Below are positions 36,389 to 46,394 of a stretch of 64,000 nucleotides of DNA, in pieces; position 1 is the stretch's first letter; the number at the start of each line of letters is the position of its first letter. A model generated the notes under the pieces. That model made no database searches. It was not told where the DNA came from and worked only from the letters and a program-made list of their open reading frames with translations. This DNA is from Pseudovibrio sp. Alg231-02 (lineage in GTDB: Bacteria > Pseudomonadota > Alphaproteobacteria > Rhizobiales > Stappiaceae). The translations under genes were made by a program, and so were the position numbers. The DNA lies in the NCBI RefSeq assembly GCF_900143565.1, contig NZ_FREX01000009.1:62001-126000 (forward strand), read 5' to 3'.

Positions 36389-37330
36389 TTACTTGCCTTG
36401 AAGATGAGTAGAGTACTGAAAACTCTTGTCTTTTAGATACGTCTTCAATCGCTCACTGATGAAATTCAGAAAAAGCCGGATCTTAGGATCTTGATAGCGT
36501 TTGTGCGGAAATAGACATGCGAAATGCACATCAGCAGGAGGGGTAGCAGTGCAGACGGCGATAAGGTCTCCGCTGAGCAAATGATCGACAACATCAAACA
36601 AAGAGGCATTGATGAGGCCGTGATGGCCGAGTGCCCAGTTCACCAACACATCGCCGTCATCAGAAGTGAAAGGCCCACCAACTGTGAAGCTCTGTAAGCC
36701 CTCAGGAGTTTGAAGCGTCCATCGGCTTTCAGCGGAACCGGGAAACTGGAGCAGTAGGCAATCATGCTTTCCGTTTTGGAGATCTGCCCCTTGCTGTGGC
36801 TCACCTCGCTGATCAAGATAGGTAGGGGAGGCGCACAGTACCCGAGGACAGTCCAACAGGTTTTTCAGCCGCATTTCAGAGTTTGGTAACTGTCCCAGAA
36901 TGAATGCCAGATCCAAACCTTCTCCAGTAATGTTGAGAGGACGGTCTGAGAGCCTGAGGCGAACATGAATTTCAGGATAAGCATCGTGGAATTCAGGAAT
37001 AAGCGGTGCGATCAAACGCCGCCCTATGCCGAGTGGAGCAGAAACAAAGATTGAGCCGCGTGGAGTGTGTGTCACCTCCTGAACAGCCGCTTCAGCCTCT
37101 TCCATTGCTTCCAGCATTTTACGGGCACCGGGATAAAAAATGCTACCTTGCTCAGTGGGTTGGATGGTGCGGGTGGTGCGGTTAAACAAGCGAATGCCCA
37201 GGTGCTTCTCAAGCTCTCCGATACGGGAGGAAGCAACAGCAGGAGAAACATGCATGTCCCTTGCCGCAGCAGACATGCTGCCAAGTTCAAATACGCGCAC
37301 AAACATCCTGACATTGTTGATGTAAGACAT
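36389..37330 (-). CDS. LysR-family transcriptional regulator
   Basis: This is a 313-residue LysR regulator. The N-terminal winged HTH includes GSMSAAARDMHVSPAVASSR and RLFNRTTRTIQPTEQG. The C-terminal periplasmic-binding-like effector domain starts with GSIFVSAPLGIGRRL. It lies 287 bp upstream of allE on the same strand and diverges from narK1. Its target could be either the ureide group or the nitrate operon. A dyad at 37416-37443 in the divergent region is a candidate site. Confidence 0.92.
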   Translation of the reverse strand: MSYINNVRMFVRVFELGSMSAAARDMHVSPAVASSRIGELEKHLGIRLFNRTTRTIQPTEQGSIFYPGARKMLEAMEEAEAAVQEVTHTPRGSIFVSAPLGIGRRLIAPLIPEFHDAYPEIHVRLRLSDRPLNITGEGLDLAFILGQLPNSEMRLKNLLDCPRVLCASPTYLDQRGEPQQGADLQNGKHDCLLLQFPGSAESRWTLQTPEGLQSFTVGGPFTSDDGDVLVNWALGHHGLINASLFDVVDHLLSGDLIAVCTATPPADVHFACLFPHKRYQDPKIRLFLNFISERLKTYLKDKSFQYSTHLQGK

Positions 37331-37415
37331 TGCTTTAACTTTGAAATCCCCACCTCTACACGAAACATACCAGCATCAGTGTAGTCTGGATAGGTGTTTT
37401 TCATTTCGTCGTGAG

Positions 37416-37443
37416 TTGGAAATAAAACATAGTTTTACTCCAA
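37416..37443. promoter_or_regulatory. Dyad between the LysR gene and the nar operon
   Basis: TTGGA and TCCAA enclose TAAAAC-ATA-GTTTTA, so two nested palindromes share one centre. It lies 85 bases from the LysR start and 120 bases from narK1. It has the size and position of a LysR or other dimer site. I see no clear FNR-type TTGAT-N4-ATCAA sequence nearby. Confidence 0.5.
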
Positions 37444-37565
37444 GTTGTATTTCAATTTTACTCGTTTAATCCTGTTCTTTCTATGAGTTGCTCTACTTTT
37501 GGGTGCTAAAGCTCCTGAGATTCTATGTGGATTGTCTTACCTGCTAGAATTCAGGATCAAATACT

Positions 37566-38912
37566 ATGCATTCACTTGAGGGTGTTACTCGCTCCGATCA
37601 ATATAGGGCATTGGGTCTCAGTACCTTTGCTTTTACTATCTGTTTTGCAGTTTGGACCATTTTTTCCATCATTGGCGTGCGCATTAAAGGCGAACTGGGG
37701 TTGTCCGATACTCAGTTCGGCTTATTGGTTGCCACACCAGTGCTCACAGGTTCTGTGAGCCGCATTTTCCTGGGAGTATGGACAGAGCAGTTCGGTGGAC
37801 GGATTATGTTCCCGCTGCAGATGCTCATTACAGCAGTCTGTGTCTGGTTGCTCACCTCAGTACAAACCTATGAAGTGTTTCTGTTAGCCGCCTTGGGCCT
37901 TGGATTGGCCGGCGGCTCTTTTATTATCGGGGTAGCCTATGTCTCCCAGTGGTTTGAAAAAGAGAAACAAGGCACTGCACTCGGCATTTTTGGTGCCGGT
38001 AATGTCGGCGCAGCAGTTACCAACTTCGTAGCACCATTTCTGGTCGTAGCAGTTGGGTGGGAAGGCACAGCCCGCGTTTATGCAATTGTTTTGGCAGTCA
38101 CAGCTGTTCTGTTTTATCTGTTCAGTAAAGATGATCCGTCTCAGCAAGAGCGCAAGAAAGAAGGTAAGCAAGCTGTATCTACAGCAGAGCAACTCGCTCC
38201 GTTGAAGAACCTGCAAGTCTGGCGTTTTGCCACCTATTACTTCTTCGTTTTTGGCGCCTTTGTCGCGCTCGCATCATTCCTACCGCGATACTACACCGGG
38301 GCTTACGGATTGGAGCTCACGACGGCTGGCGTTTTCGCTGGCCTTTATTCACTGCCCGGGTCTGTTTTCAGAGCACTGGGCGGTTGGATGTCAGACAAAT
38401 GGGGCGCGCGCTTTGTCATGTACCTCACATTTATCGTCTCCCTCTTTTGTCTCTTCCTGCTGAGCTACCCAGAAACCTCATATGTTGTCAGCGGCATTGA
38501 CGGCCCAATCGAGTTTAACTTCGGTCTTGGTGTTGGTGCCTTCGTCTCTGTGACCGTCGTTCTGGGTTTTGTCATGAGCCTTGGTAAAGCAGCGGTCTAC
38601 AAGCACATCCCGGTTTACTACCCCTATCATGTTGGTGCTGTCGGAGGCCTCGTAGGCATGATCGGCGGCCTTGGTGGCTTCTTCTTGCCAATCGCCTTTG
38701 GAGTTCTGCTCGACTGGACTGGCGTTTGGACGGCACCCTTCATGCTTCTCTTCATCATTGTTGCGGTCTCAACTGTGTGGATGCACGTCGCTATCCGCAG
38801 GATGGAGCGCAAGCGTTATCCAGAATTGCAAGACGAAACAGATTTGTCTGATCTCCCGGATGAGCCGGTTGAAGGTCCGGACGGACCTGCAGGCGTAGAA
38901 AAGTATCCGTAA
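37566..38912 (+). CDS. narK1: Nitrate/nitrite transporter, NarK1 type
   Basis: This 448-residue MFS transporter has 12 predicted membrane segments. GLAGGSFIIGVAYVSQWF and GIFGAGNVGAAVTNFVAPF are the nitrate-signature regions between TM5 and TM6 of NarK proteins. It is followed by a second NarK and the reductase genes, as in the Pseudomonas narK1K2GHJI arrangement, so it probably imports nitrate in exchange or with protons. AGGA lies about ten bases before the ATG. The C-terminal tail is acidic (DETDLSDLPDEPVEGPD). Confidence 0.92.
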   Translation: MHSLEGVTRSDQYRALGLSTFAFTICFAVWTIFSIIGVRIKGELGLSDTQFGLLVATPVLTGSVSRIFLGVWTEQFGGRIMFPLQMLITAVCVWLLTSVQTYEVFLLAALGLGLAGGSFIIGVAYVSQWFEKEKQGTALGIFGAGNVGAAVTNFVAPFLVVAVGWEGTARVYAIVLAVTAVLFYLFSKDDPSQQERKKEGKQAVSTAEQLAPLKNLQVWRFATYYFFVFGAFVALASFLPRYYTGAYGLELTTAGVFAGLYSLPGSVFRALGGWMSDKWGARFVMYLTFIVSLFCLFLLSYPETSYVVSGIDGPIEFNFGLGVGAFVSVTVVLGFVMSLGKAAVYKHIPVYYPYHVGAVGGLVGMIGGLGGFFLPIAFGVLLDWTGVWTAPFMLLFIIVAVSTVWMHVAIRRMERKRYPELQDETDLSDLPDEPVEGPDGPAGVEKYP

Positions 38913-38974
38913 CCAGCGAAGCCCTTTCTGGACATTCGGTCTGGAGAGGGCATGTAGCCAAAAGGAATGAATGT

Positions 38975-40360
38975 ATGTCTGATAACAACACTCAAAAAGG
39001 GCACACACTAATTGAATGGCGACCGGATGATCAGGAATTCTGGGAAACCAAAGGAAAGGCGATCGCCTCTCGGAACCTTTGGATCTCTATTCCGGCACTT
39101 TTGCTTGCCTTCTCAGTGTGGCTCGTTTGGAGTGTTGTTGTCGCAAGGCTACCCGCCATCGGTTTTGATTACACGACAGACCAGCTCTTCCTGCTGGCTG
39201 CTCTGCCAGGTCTTTCTGGCGCGACGCTCAGGATTTTTTATTCTTTTATGGTTCCTATCTTTGGTGGTCGCCTTTGGACAACGCTAACCACAGCATCGCT
39301 GCTTCTTCCGGCTCTGGGTATCGGGTACGCAGTTCAGGACCCCACCACGCCTTATAGCATCTTCCTTCTGTTAGCCCTACTTTGCGGTTTCGGGGGCGGT
39401 AACTTCGCTTCTTCAATGGCAAATATCGCATTCTTCTATCCAAAGAAGGAAAAAGGGAACGCGCTTGCGCTCAATGCAGGCCTCGGAAACCTTGGCGTTT
39501 CCGTCATGCAGTTTGTGGTGCCGCTTGTCATCACAGCTGGTGTCTTCGGTGCGATCGGTGGCGCTCCTCAAATACTTGAGGATGGATCCCAACTCTGGAT
39601 CCAGAATGCTGGCTTTATCTGGGTTCCATTCCTCATCATCGCGACGCTGGCCGCATGGTTCGGCATGAACGATATCGCTGATGCCAAAGCGAGCTTTAAA
39701 GAGCAATCCATCATCTTCTCAAGAGCGCACAACTGGATCATGTGCATTCTCTACACGGGAACCTTCGGCAGCTTTATCGGCTATTCCGCAGGCTTCCCGC
39801 TGCTCATGAAGACACAGTTTCCGGAAGTAAATGCACTCACCTTCGCATTCCTTGGACCTCTCGTTGGTGCACTCTCCCGGGCTGGTACGGGTTGGGTTTC
39901 CGACAAGTACGGCGGTGGCCGTGTAACCTTCTGGACCTTCTTGTTTATGGCGGTTGCTGTTGGTGGCGTGCTGTTCTTCCTGTCCATCAAAACAGAGCCG
40001 GGAGCTTTCTGGGGCTTCTTTGCCTGCTTCATGGCACTGTTCTTCCTGACAGGCGTAGGCAACGCCTCCACATTCCAGATGATCCCGACCATCATGCGCC
40101 AACAGGTCGGCCTCTTGATGCCAGAGCTGGATGCAACAGCTCACCTGCGCCAGTCAGAACGTGAAAGTGCAGCCATCATCGCCTTTACCTCTGCAATTGC
40201 AGCCTACGGTGCCTTTTTCATCCCCAAGGCCTACGGAACATCCATCGCCTACACAGGTGGTCCGGATGCCGCGCTTTGGGCCTTTGGCATCTTCTACGTG
40301 ATCTGTCTGGTGATCACGTGGTTCTTCTACACCCGCAAGGGTGCCTCCGTTCCGTGCTAA
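38975..40360 (+). CDS. narK2: Nitrate/nitrite transporter, NarK2 type
   Basis: This 461-residue MFS transporter of the NarK family differs from the upstream copy. GFGGGNFASSMANIAFFYPK and ALNAGLGNLGVSVMQFVVP are the nitrate-signature loops. It probably exchanges nitrate for nitrite. It starts 62 bp after narK1 and ends 25 bp before narG in one operon. The N-terminus has about 40 extra polar residues before TM1. Confidence 0.92.
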   Translation: MSDNNTQKGHTLIEWRPDDQEFWETKGKAIASRNLWISIPALLLAFSVWLVWSVVVARLPAIGFDYTTDQLFLLAALPGLSGATLRIFYSFMVPIFGGRLWTTLTTASLLLPALGIGYAVQDPTTPYSIFLLLALLCGFGGGNFASSMANIAFFYPKKEKGNALALNAGLGNLGVSVMQFVVPLVITAGVFGAIGGAPQILEDGSQLWIQNAGFIWVPFLIIATLAAWFGMNDIADAKASFKEQSIIFSRAHNWIMCILYTGTFGSFIGYSAGFPLLMKTQFPEVNALTFAFLGPLVGALSRAGTGWVSDKYGGGRVTFWTFLFMAVAVGGVLFFLSIKTEPGAFWGFFACFMALFFLTGVGNASTFQMIPTIMRQQVGLLMPELDATAHLRQSERESAAIIAFTSAIAAYGAFFIPKAYGTSIAYTGGPDAALWAFGIFYVICLVITWFFYTRKGASVPC

Positions 40361-40385
40361 GCAAATAACGTGAAGGGCATTTCAG

Positions 40386-43300
40386 ATGTCTCTACTACTC
40401 GATAAACTGAACTTCTTCGCAAAACAGGACACTGGTACCTTTGCAAACGGGCACGGTGTTACAACCAATGAGAATAGAAACTGGGAAGACAGCTATCGAA
40501 AGCGATGGCAATACGACAAAATCGTACGCTCGACCCATGGTGTGAACTGCACTGGTTCCTGTTCCTGGAAGATCTACGTTAAAGGCGGGATTGTCACCTG
40601 GGAAACCCAGCAGACGGATTATCCGCGTACCCGCCCGGACCTGCCAAACCATGAGCCACGGGGTTGTTCTCGTGGTGCCAGCTACAGTTGGTATATGTAC
40701 TCCGCAAACCGGGTGAAGCATCCACTCATACGCTCTCGCCTCCTCAAGCTATGGCGTAACGAGCGGACAGTGAAATCGCCGGTCGCTGCGTGGGCAGCCA
40801 TTCAGGATGATCCCGCAAAGCGCGCAGATTACCTGAAAGTGCGCGGACACGGCGGTTTTGTGCGAGCCACTTGGGAAGAAGTCAACGAAATCATCGCAGC
40901 AGCAAATGCTTACACCGCGAAGAAGTGGGGCCCTGACCGTGTCGTTGGCTTCTCTCCAATTCCGGCTATGTCCATGATTTCTTACGCAGCTGGTACCCGC
41001 TACCTGTCCTTGCTCGGCGGCACATGCATGTCGTTCTACGACTGGTACTGCGATCTGCCTCCTGCCTCACCACAAACATGGGGTGAGCAAACCGATGTGC
41101 CTGAATCCGCTGATTGGTACAATGCGGGCTTCCTGATGTTGTGGGGCTCCAACGTTCCACAAACGCGTACACCGGATGCGCACTTCTACACCGAGGTTCG
41201 CTACAAAGGCACCAAGTCAGTCGTGGTCTGTCCAGATTACTCGGAAGCGGCCAAGTTCTCGGATCTCTGGCTTCATCCAAAGCAGGGCACTGATGCTGCT
41301 CTGGCGATGGCCATGGGCCATGTCATCCTTCGTGAATACCATTTAGACAGGCAGGCAAAATACTTCGAGGACTACTGCCGTAAGTACTCCGACATGCCAC
41401 TGCTGGTTCGCCTCGTCAAAAAAGACGGCAAATACATCCCGGAGCGCCTTCTGCGTGCTTCCGAATTTGCGGACAATCTGGGTGAAGAAAACAATCCGGA
41501 ATGGAAAACCGTCGCCCTGGACCGCAAGTCGAAGAAGATTGTGGTTCCGCATGGCTCCATCGGCTTCCGCTGGGGGGAAAAAGGCAAATGGAATCTTGAA
41601 GAAAGAGACGGCGCCGGCAAAGACACGGACCTCGCCATGTCTTTCATTGACAAAGCTGATCATGATGAAGTCGCTGACGTGGCTTTCCCATACTTCGGCA
41701 ATCGTGAGCATGACCACTTTGCGGGAACCAACCATGAAAGCGTGATGGTGCGCAAAGTTCCCGCGAAGAAAGTGAAGCTGGCGGAAGGTGAAGCGCTTGT
41801 AGCGTCCGTTTTCGACCTCTTTATTGCCAACTACGGTCTGGATCGCGGATTAGATGATCCAAACTCTGCCAAATCTTACGACGAAGAACTGCCTTACACG
41901 CCTACATGGGCAGAGAAAATCACTGGCGTTCCCAAAGATCATATCATCACAACGGCCCGCGAGTTTGCGACAAACGCCGAGAAGACAAACGGACGTTCCA
42001 TGGTCATCCTCGGTGCTGGTCTGAACCACTGGTACCACATGGATATGAACTACCGTGGCATCATCAATCTGCTGGTGATGTGCGGCTGCGTTGGTCAATC
42101 TGGTGGTGGCTGGAGCCACTATGTGGGGCAGGAAAAACTTCGCCCACAAACCGGTTGGACAGCGCTGGCCTTCGCCTTGGATTGGACACGCCCACCACGG
42201 CATATGAACTCAACATCCTTCTTCTATGCGCATACAGACCAGTGGCGCTATGAGACGCTCAAGGTAGATGAAATCTTGTCGCCAACCGCCCCTGATGGGG
42301 ATTGGGATGCATCGCTGATTGATTACAACATTCGCGCAGAGCGCATGGGATGGTTGCCATCAGCACCGCAACTTGAGACCAACTCGCTTCAAGTTGCCAA
42401 AGCGATAGAAGAGAGCGGCAAAGAAGCTAAAGACTACATTGCTCAGGAGTTGAAGTCTGGCGGCCTCAAACTGTCTTGTGAGGACCCCGACAACGAAGCC
42501 AATTGGCCGCGCAACCTGTTCGTCTGGCGCTCCAACCTGCTTGGGTCCTCCGGTAAAGGTCATGAATACTTCCTTCGCCATCTACTCGGTACTGAGCATG
42601 GTGTACTTGGCAAAGACCTCGGTGAAGAAGGCCGTCAGCGTGCAAAAGAAGCTGTCTGGCATGACAATGCGCCCGAAGGAAAACTCGATCTGCTCGTCAC
42701 GCTCGACTTCCGTATGTCCACCACCTGCGTGTATTCGGATATCGTTCTGCCGACAGCCACATGGTACGAGAAAAACGACCTCAATACCTCGGATATGCAC
42801 CCCTTCATTCATCCACTTTCCAGTGCAGCTGATCCTGCTTGGGAAGCCCGCAGTGACTGGGAGATCTTCAAGGGTATTGCTAAATCCTTCTCTGAGGTCT
42901 CACAAGAAGTTCTCGGCAAGGAAAAGGACGTCGTCCTTGTCCCGATCCTGCACGACACCGCTGGTGAAATCGCCCAGCCATTCGACGTTGCAGATTGGAA
43001 GAAAGGCGATATCGACCCGCAACCCGGCAAGACTATGCCAAACGTTGTTGTTGTCGAACGAGACTATCCAAACATCTACAAGCGCTTCACGGCTCTTGGC
43101 CCACTGATGAGTAAACTCGGCAACGGTGGCAAAGGCATCAGCTGGAACACCGAGCACGAGGTAGACCTCCTCAAAGGCCTAAACGGAGAGGTGCTTGAAG
43201 ACGGGCCAACCAAAGGCTTGGCCAAGATCGAAACGGATATCGATGCAAGTGAGGTCGTCCTGTCTCTGGCCCCGGAAACCAATGGTGAAGTGGCTGTCAA

Positions 43301-44135
43301 AGCATGGGCTGCTCTCTCTGAGTTCACTGGTAGAGACCACACCCATCTGGCACTGCCGAAGGAAGAAGAGAAAATCCGCTTCCGCGATATCGTTGCTCAG
43401 CCGCGTAAGATCATCTCTTCGCCGACATGGTCCGGCATTGAATCTGAGCATGTTTGCTACAACGCAGGCTACACCAACGTGCATGAGCTGATCCCGTGGC
43501 GAACGATCTCCGGTCGTCAGCAACTCTATCAGGATCACCTCTGGATGCGTGCATTTGGCGAAGGCTTCTGCGTGTACAGGCCGCCGATAGACACCAAAGG
43601 CGTCAAACCGGTGATCGACGATAAATCTCTCGGCAGAAAGCAGTTGGTCCTCAACTTCATCACTCCGCACCAGAAGTGGGGCATCCACTCCACATACACC
43701 GACAACCTGTTGATGCTCACGCTCAACCGTGGTGGTCCGGTGGTCTGGATCTCAGAGGTTGATGCGCAAAAAGCTGACATTGAAGACAATGACTGGGTCG
43801 AAGTCTTCAACATCAACGGTGCGCTTGTGGCGCGTGCGGTGGTCTCTCAGCGCATGAAGGAAGGCACGATCTACATGTATCACGCTCAGGAAAAGATCGT
43901 GAATACACCGGGATCAGAGCTCACCGGACAACGCGGCGGTATCCATAACTCGGTGACCAGAACCGTCACCAAACCAACACACATGATTGGTGGGTACGCT
44001 CAGCAATCCTACGGTTTCAACTACTATGGAACGGTTGGCTCCAACCGCGATGAGTTCGTTGTGGTTCACAAACTGGAAAAAGTGAACTGGATGGAAGAAC
44101 CACTGGATGACAGTGGTCAGGAGGCAGCAGAATGA
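40386..44135 (+). CDS. narG: Respiratory nitrate reductase alpha subunit
   Basis: NarG is the molybdenum bis-MGD subunit that reduces nitrate at the cytoplasmic face. The N-terminal FS0 cluster ligands are in HGVNCTGSCSWKIY (His and two Cys) and GCSRGASYSW. The Mo-ligand aspartate lies in YDWYCDLPPASPQTWGEQTD. At 1249 residues it has the usual length, and the C-terminal MGD-binding domain ends with HKLEKVNWMEEP. No twin-arginine signal is present, as expected for the membrane-bound cytoplasmic-facing enzyme. It overlaps narH by four bases. Confidence 0.98.
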   Translation: MSLLLDKLNFFAKQDTGTFANGHGVTTNENRNWEDSYRKRWQYDKIVRSTHGVNCTGSCSWKIYVKGGIVTWETQQTDYPRTRPDLPNHEPRGCSRGASYSWYMYSANRVKHPLIRSRLLKLWRNERTVKSPVAAWAAIQDDPAKRADYLKVRGHGGFVRATWEEVNEIIAAANAYTAKKWGPDRVVGFSPIPAMSMISYAAGTRYLSLLGGTCMSFYDWYCDLPPASPQTWGEQTDVPESADWYNAGFLMLWGSNVPQTRTPDAHFYTEVRYKGTKSVVVCPDYSEAAKFSDLWLHPKQGTDAALAMAMGHVILREYHLDRQAKYFEDYCRKYSDMPLLVRLVKKDGKYIPERLLRASEFADNLGEENNPEWKTVALDRKSKKIVVPHGSIGFRWGEKGKWNLEERDGAGKDTDLAMSFIDKADHDEVADVAFPYFGNREHDHFAGTNHESVMVRKVPAKKVKLAEGEALVASVFDLFIANYGLDRGLDDPNSAKSYDEELPYTPTWAEKITGVPKDHIITTAREFATNAEKTNGRSMVILGAGLNHWYHMDMNYRGIINLLVMCGCVGQSGGGWSHYVGQEKLRPQTGWTALAFALDWTRPPRHMNSTSFFYAHTDQWRYETLKVDEILSPTAPDGDWDASLIDYNIRAERMGWLPSAPQLETNSLQVAKAIEESGKEAKDYIAQELKSGGLKLSCEDPDNEANWPRNLFVWRSNLLGSSGKGHEYFLRHLLGTEHGVLGKDLGEEGRQRAKEAVWHDNAPEGKLDLLVTLDFRMSTTCVYSDIVLPTATWYEKNDLNTSDMHPFIHPLSSAADPAWEARSDWEIFKGIAKSFSEVSQEVLGKEKDVVLVPILHDTAGEIAQPFDVADWKKGDIDPQPGKTMPNVVVVERDYPNIYKRFTALGPLMSKLGNGGKGISWNTEHEVDLLKGLNGEVLEDGPTKGLAKIETDIDASEVVLSLAPETNGEVAVKAWAALSEFTGRDHTHLALPKEEEKIRFRDIVAQPRKIISSPTWSGIESEHVCYNAGYTNVHELIPWRTISGRQQLYQDHLWMRAFGEGFCVYRPPIDTKGVKPVIDDKSLGRKQLVLNFITPHQKWGIHSTYTDNLLMLTLNRGGPVVWISEVDAQKADIEDNDWVEVFNINGALVARAVVSQRMKEGTIYMYHAQEKIVNTPGSELTGQRGGIHNSVTRTVTKPTHMIGGYAQQSYGFNYYGTVGSNRDEFVVVHKLEKVNWMEEPLDDSGQEAAE

Positions 44136-45673
44136 AAGTCCGCGCTCAAGTCGGAATGGTGCTGAATCTGGATAAATGCATTGGCTGCCACACCTGTTCA
44201 GTGACCTGTAAAAACGTTTGGACCAACAGAGAAGGCGTTGAATACGCCTGGTTCAACAACGTGGAAACCAAACCCGGTATTGGTTACCCCAAAGACTGGG
44301 AAAACCAAAAGAAATGGAACGGTGGCTGGGTTCGCAAACGCAATGGCAAGATCATTCCCAAGATGGGTGCCAAATGGCGTATTCTGGCGAAGATCTTTGC
44401 TAACCCTGACTTGCCAGAAATCGACGACTACTACGAGCCGTTTGATTATGATTACGAACACCTGCAGGGCGCTCCTGAAAGTGCTCAGTTCCCAACAGCC
44501 CGCCCAAAGTCAGCGATCACCGGCGAGCGGATCGAAAAAATTGAATGGGGACCAAACTGGGAAGAAATTCTCGGTGGTGAGTTCTCCAAGCGCTCAAAGG
44601 ATTACAACTTTGAGGGTATTGAGAAGGAAATCTATGGCGAGTTCGAAAACACTTTCATGATGTACCTGCCACGCCTTTGTGAGCACTGCCTCAACCCAAC
44701 ATGTGTTGCTGCATGTCCATCAGGTGCCATCTACAAGCGTGAAGATGACGGTATCGTCCTAATCGATCAGGAAAAATGCCGTGGCTGGCGCATGTGCGTC
44801 TCTGGCTGTCCTTACAAGAAGATCTACTTCAACTGGTCCTCCGGAAAATCAGAAAAATGCATCTTCTGCTATCCACGCATCGAGTCAGGGCAGCCTACAG
44901 TCTGTTCAGAAACCTGCGTAGGCCGTATCCGATATCTGGGTGTCATCCTGTACGATGCGGATAAGATCGAAGAAGCTGCCTCAACCAAGGATGAGAAGGA
45001 CCTCTACGAAGAGCAACTGAAGGTCTTCCTTGATCCGCATGATCCGAAGGTGATCGAACAAGCCCGCAAAGATGGTGTTCCTGAGGATTGGCTCAAGGCT
45101 GCCAAGGCATCGCCGATCTATAAGATGGCAATCGACTGGAAAGTGGCTTTCCCACTTCACCCGGAATACCGCACACTGCCAATGGTTTGGTACATTCCAC
45201 CTCTCTCCCCAATCCAGTCAGCTGCAGAAGCTGGTAAGATCGGTTGGGATGGCGACCTGCCGGATGTCCGCTCCATGCGCATTCCGGTCCGCTACCTCTC
45301 CAACCTCCTCACAGCAGGCAAAGACGAGCCTGTTGTCACGGCGTTGGAGCGGATGCTCGCCATGCGCTCCTACATGCGCTCCAAGTCAGTTGATGGTGTA
45401 GTCAATGAAGCTATCGCTGAACGAGTGGGTCTGACTTCTGAGTTGATTGAAGACATGTACAAGATCATGGCGATAGCCAACTATGAGGATCGCTTTGTCA
45501 TCCCAACCACACACCGTGAAGTTTCCGAGGATGCCTACGATGTCCGTGGCTCCTGCGGCTTCTCCTTCGGCAATGGTTGCTCTGGCGGCAGTGATGGAAC
45601 TGACCTGTTCGGTGGTTCACGCAAGAAAACTGTCGAAACACCAACGGATATATTTAAGGAGATGCGCGGATGA
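44132..45673 (+). CDS. narH: Respiratory nitrate reductase beta subunit
   Basis: NarH carries electrons from NarI haem to NarG through four iron-sulfur clusters. The cysteine groups are CIGCHTCSVTCK, CEHCLNPTCVAACPSG, CRGWRMCVSGCPYKK and KCIFCYPRIESGQPTVCSET. In the third group one cysteine is Trp, which gives the [3Fe-4S] centre known for this family. The 513-residue length is normal. It overlaps narG by ATGA and narJ by ATGA. Confidence 0.98.
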   Translation: MKVRAQVGMVLNLDKCIGCHTCSVTCKNVWTNREGVEYAWFNNVETKPGIGYPKDWENQKKWNGGWVRKRNGKIIPKMGAKWRILAKIFANPDLPEIDDYYEPFDYDYEHLQGAPESAQFPTARPKSAITGERIEKIEWGPNWEEILGGEFSKRSKDYNFEGIEKEIYGEFENTFMMYLPRLCEHCLNPTCVAACPSGAIYKREDDGIVLIDQEKCRGWRMCVSGCPYKKIYFNWSSGKSEKCIFCYPRIESGQPTVCSETCVGRIRYLGVILYDADKIEEAASTKDEKDLYEEQLKVFLDPHDPKVIEQARKDGVPEDWLKAAKASPIYKMAIDWKVAFPLHPEYRTLPMVWYIPPLSPIQSAAEAGKIGWDGDLPDVRSMRIPVRYLSNLLTAGKDEPVVTALERMLAMRSYMRSKSVDGVVNEAIAERVGLTSELIEDMYKIMAIANYEDRFVIPTTHREVSEDAYDVRGSCGFSFGNGCSGGSDGTDLFGGSRKKTVETPTDIFKEMRG

Positions 45674-46392
45674 TCGTCTCCTTAAAAATCCTCTCGCTCT
45701 TGCTCAACTACCCAACGCAAGAACTGCTGGATGACCTACCAGCACTGAAAAAAGCGGTAAACTCAGATCGCTTGCTCTCTGCAAAAGGCCAGAAAATGAT
45801 CTGCACTCTTTGCGATGATCTGGCTGGTAAAGATCTCTATGAGGTGCAGGAAAGATACGTGTTCCTGTTTGATCGGACACGCTCACATTCACTACACCTG
45901 TTTGAGCATGTGCATGGTGAGGGCAGAGACCGTGGTCAAGCTCTAGTCGATCTGCGTGAGATGTACCTGACAAACGGTTTCGCGGTAGAGACCACGGAAC
46001 TACCAGACTACATCCCGCTGTTCCTCGAGTATCTGGCGCATCAACCATTTACAGAGGCACAGGAACTGCTTGGCCAGACAGCTCATATCTTCGAGGCCCT
46101 TCGTTTGCGTCTCAAAAAGAAGGGCTCAATCTACGCCAATGCGTTTGGGGCTGTTGCTGAAATCAGCAAAGCGGCACCGTCCAAGGAGCTCCTCTCCAAT
46201 ATTCTTGCAGAGCCTGAAGATGATCCAAATGATCTCGAAGCCATGGACCGTATTTGGCAGGAAGAGGTCGTCAAGTTTGGTGGCAATGCAGGAGAGGGTA
46301 GTTGCGGCCCTGATCGCTTAAGAATGCAAATGAGAGCTGCGGACAGACGCCCGCCTGATATCACGACCCAGAACATTCAAGGGGAGAACTAG
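45670..46392 (+). CDS. narJ: Nitrate reductase assembly chaperone NarJ (delta subunit)
   Basis: NarJ inserts the molybdenum cofactor into NarG and is not part of the mature enzyme. The 240-residue helical protein has YVFLFDRTRSHSLHLFEHVH and LPDYIPLFLEYLAH, typical of NarJ/DmsD-like chaperones. It overlaps narH by four bases and precedes narI by two. The C-terminal tail is longer and charged. Confidence 0.95.
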   Translation: MIVSLKILSLLLNYPTQELLDDLPALKKAVNSDRLLSAKGQKMICTLCDDLAGKDLYEVQERYVFLFDRTRSHSLHLFEHVHGEGRDRGQALVDLREMYLTNGFAVETTELPDYIPLFLEYLAHQPFTEAQELLGQTAHIFEALRLRLKKKGSIYANAFGAVAEISKAAPSKELLSNILAEPEDDPNDLEAMDRIWQEEVVKFGGNAGEGSCGPDRLRMQMRAADRRPPDITTQNIQGEN

Positions 46393-46394
46393 AA

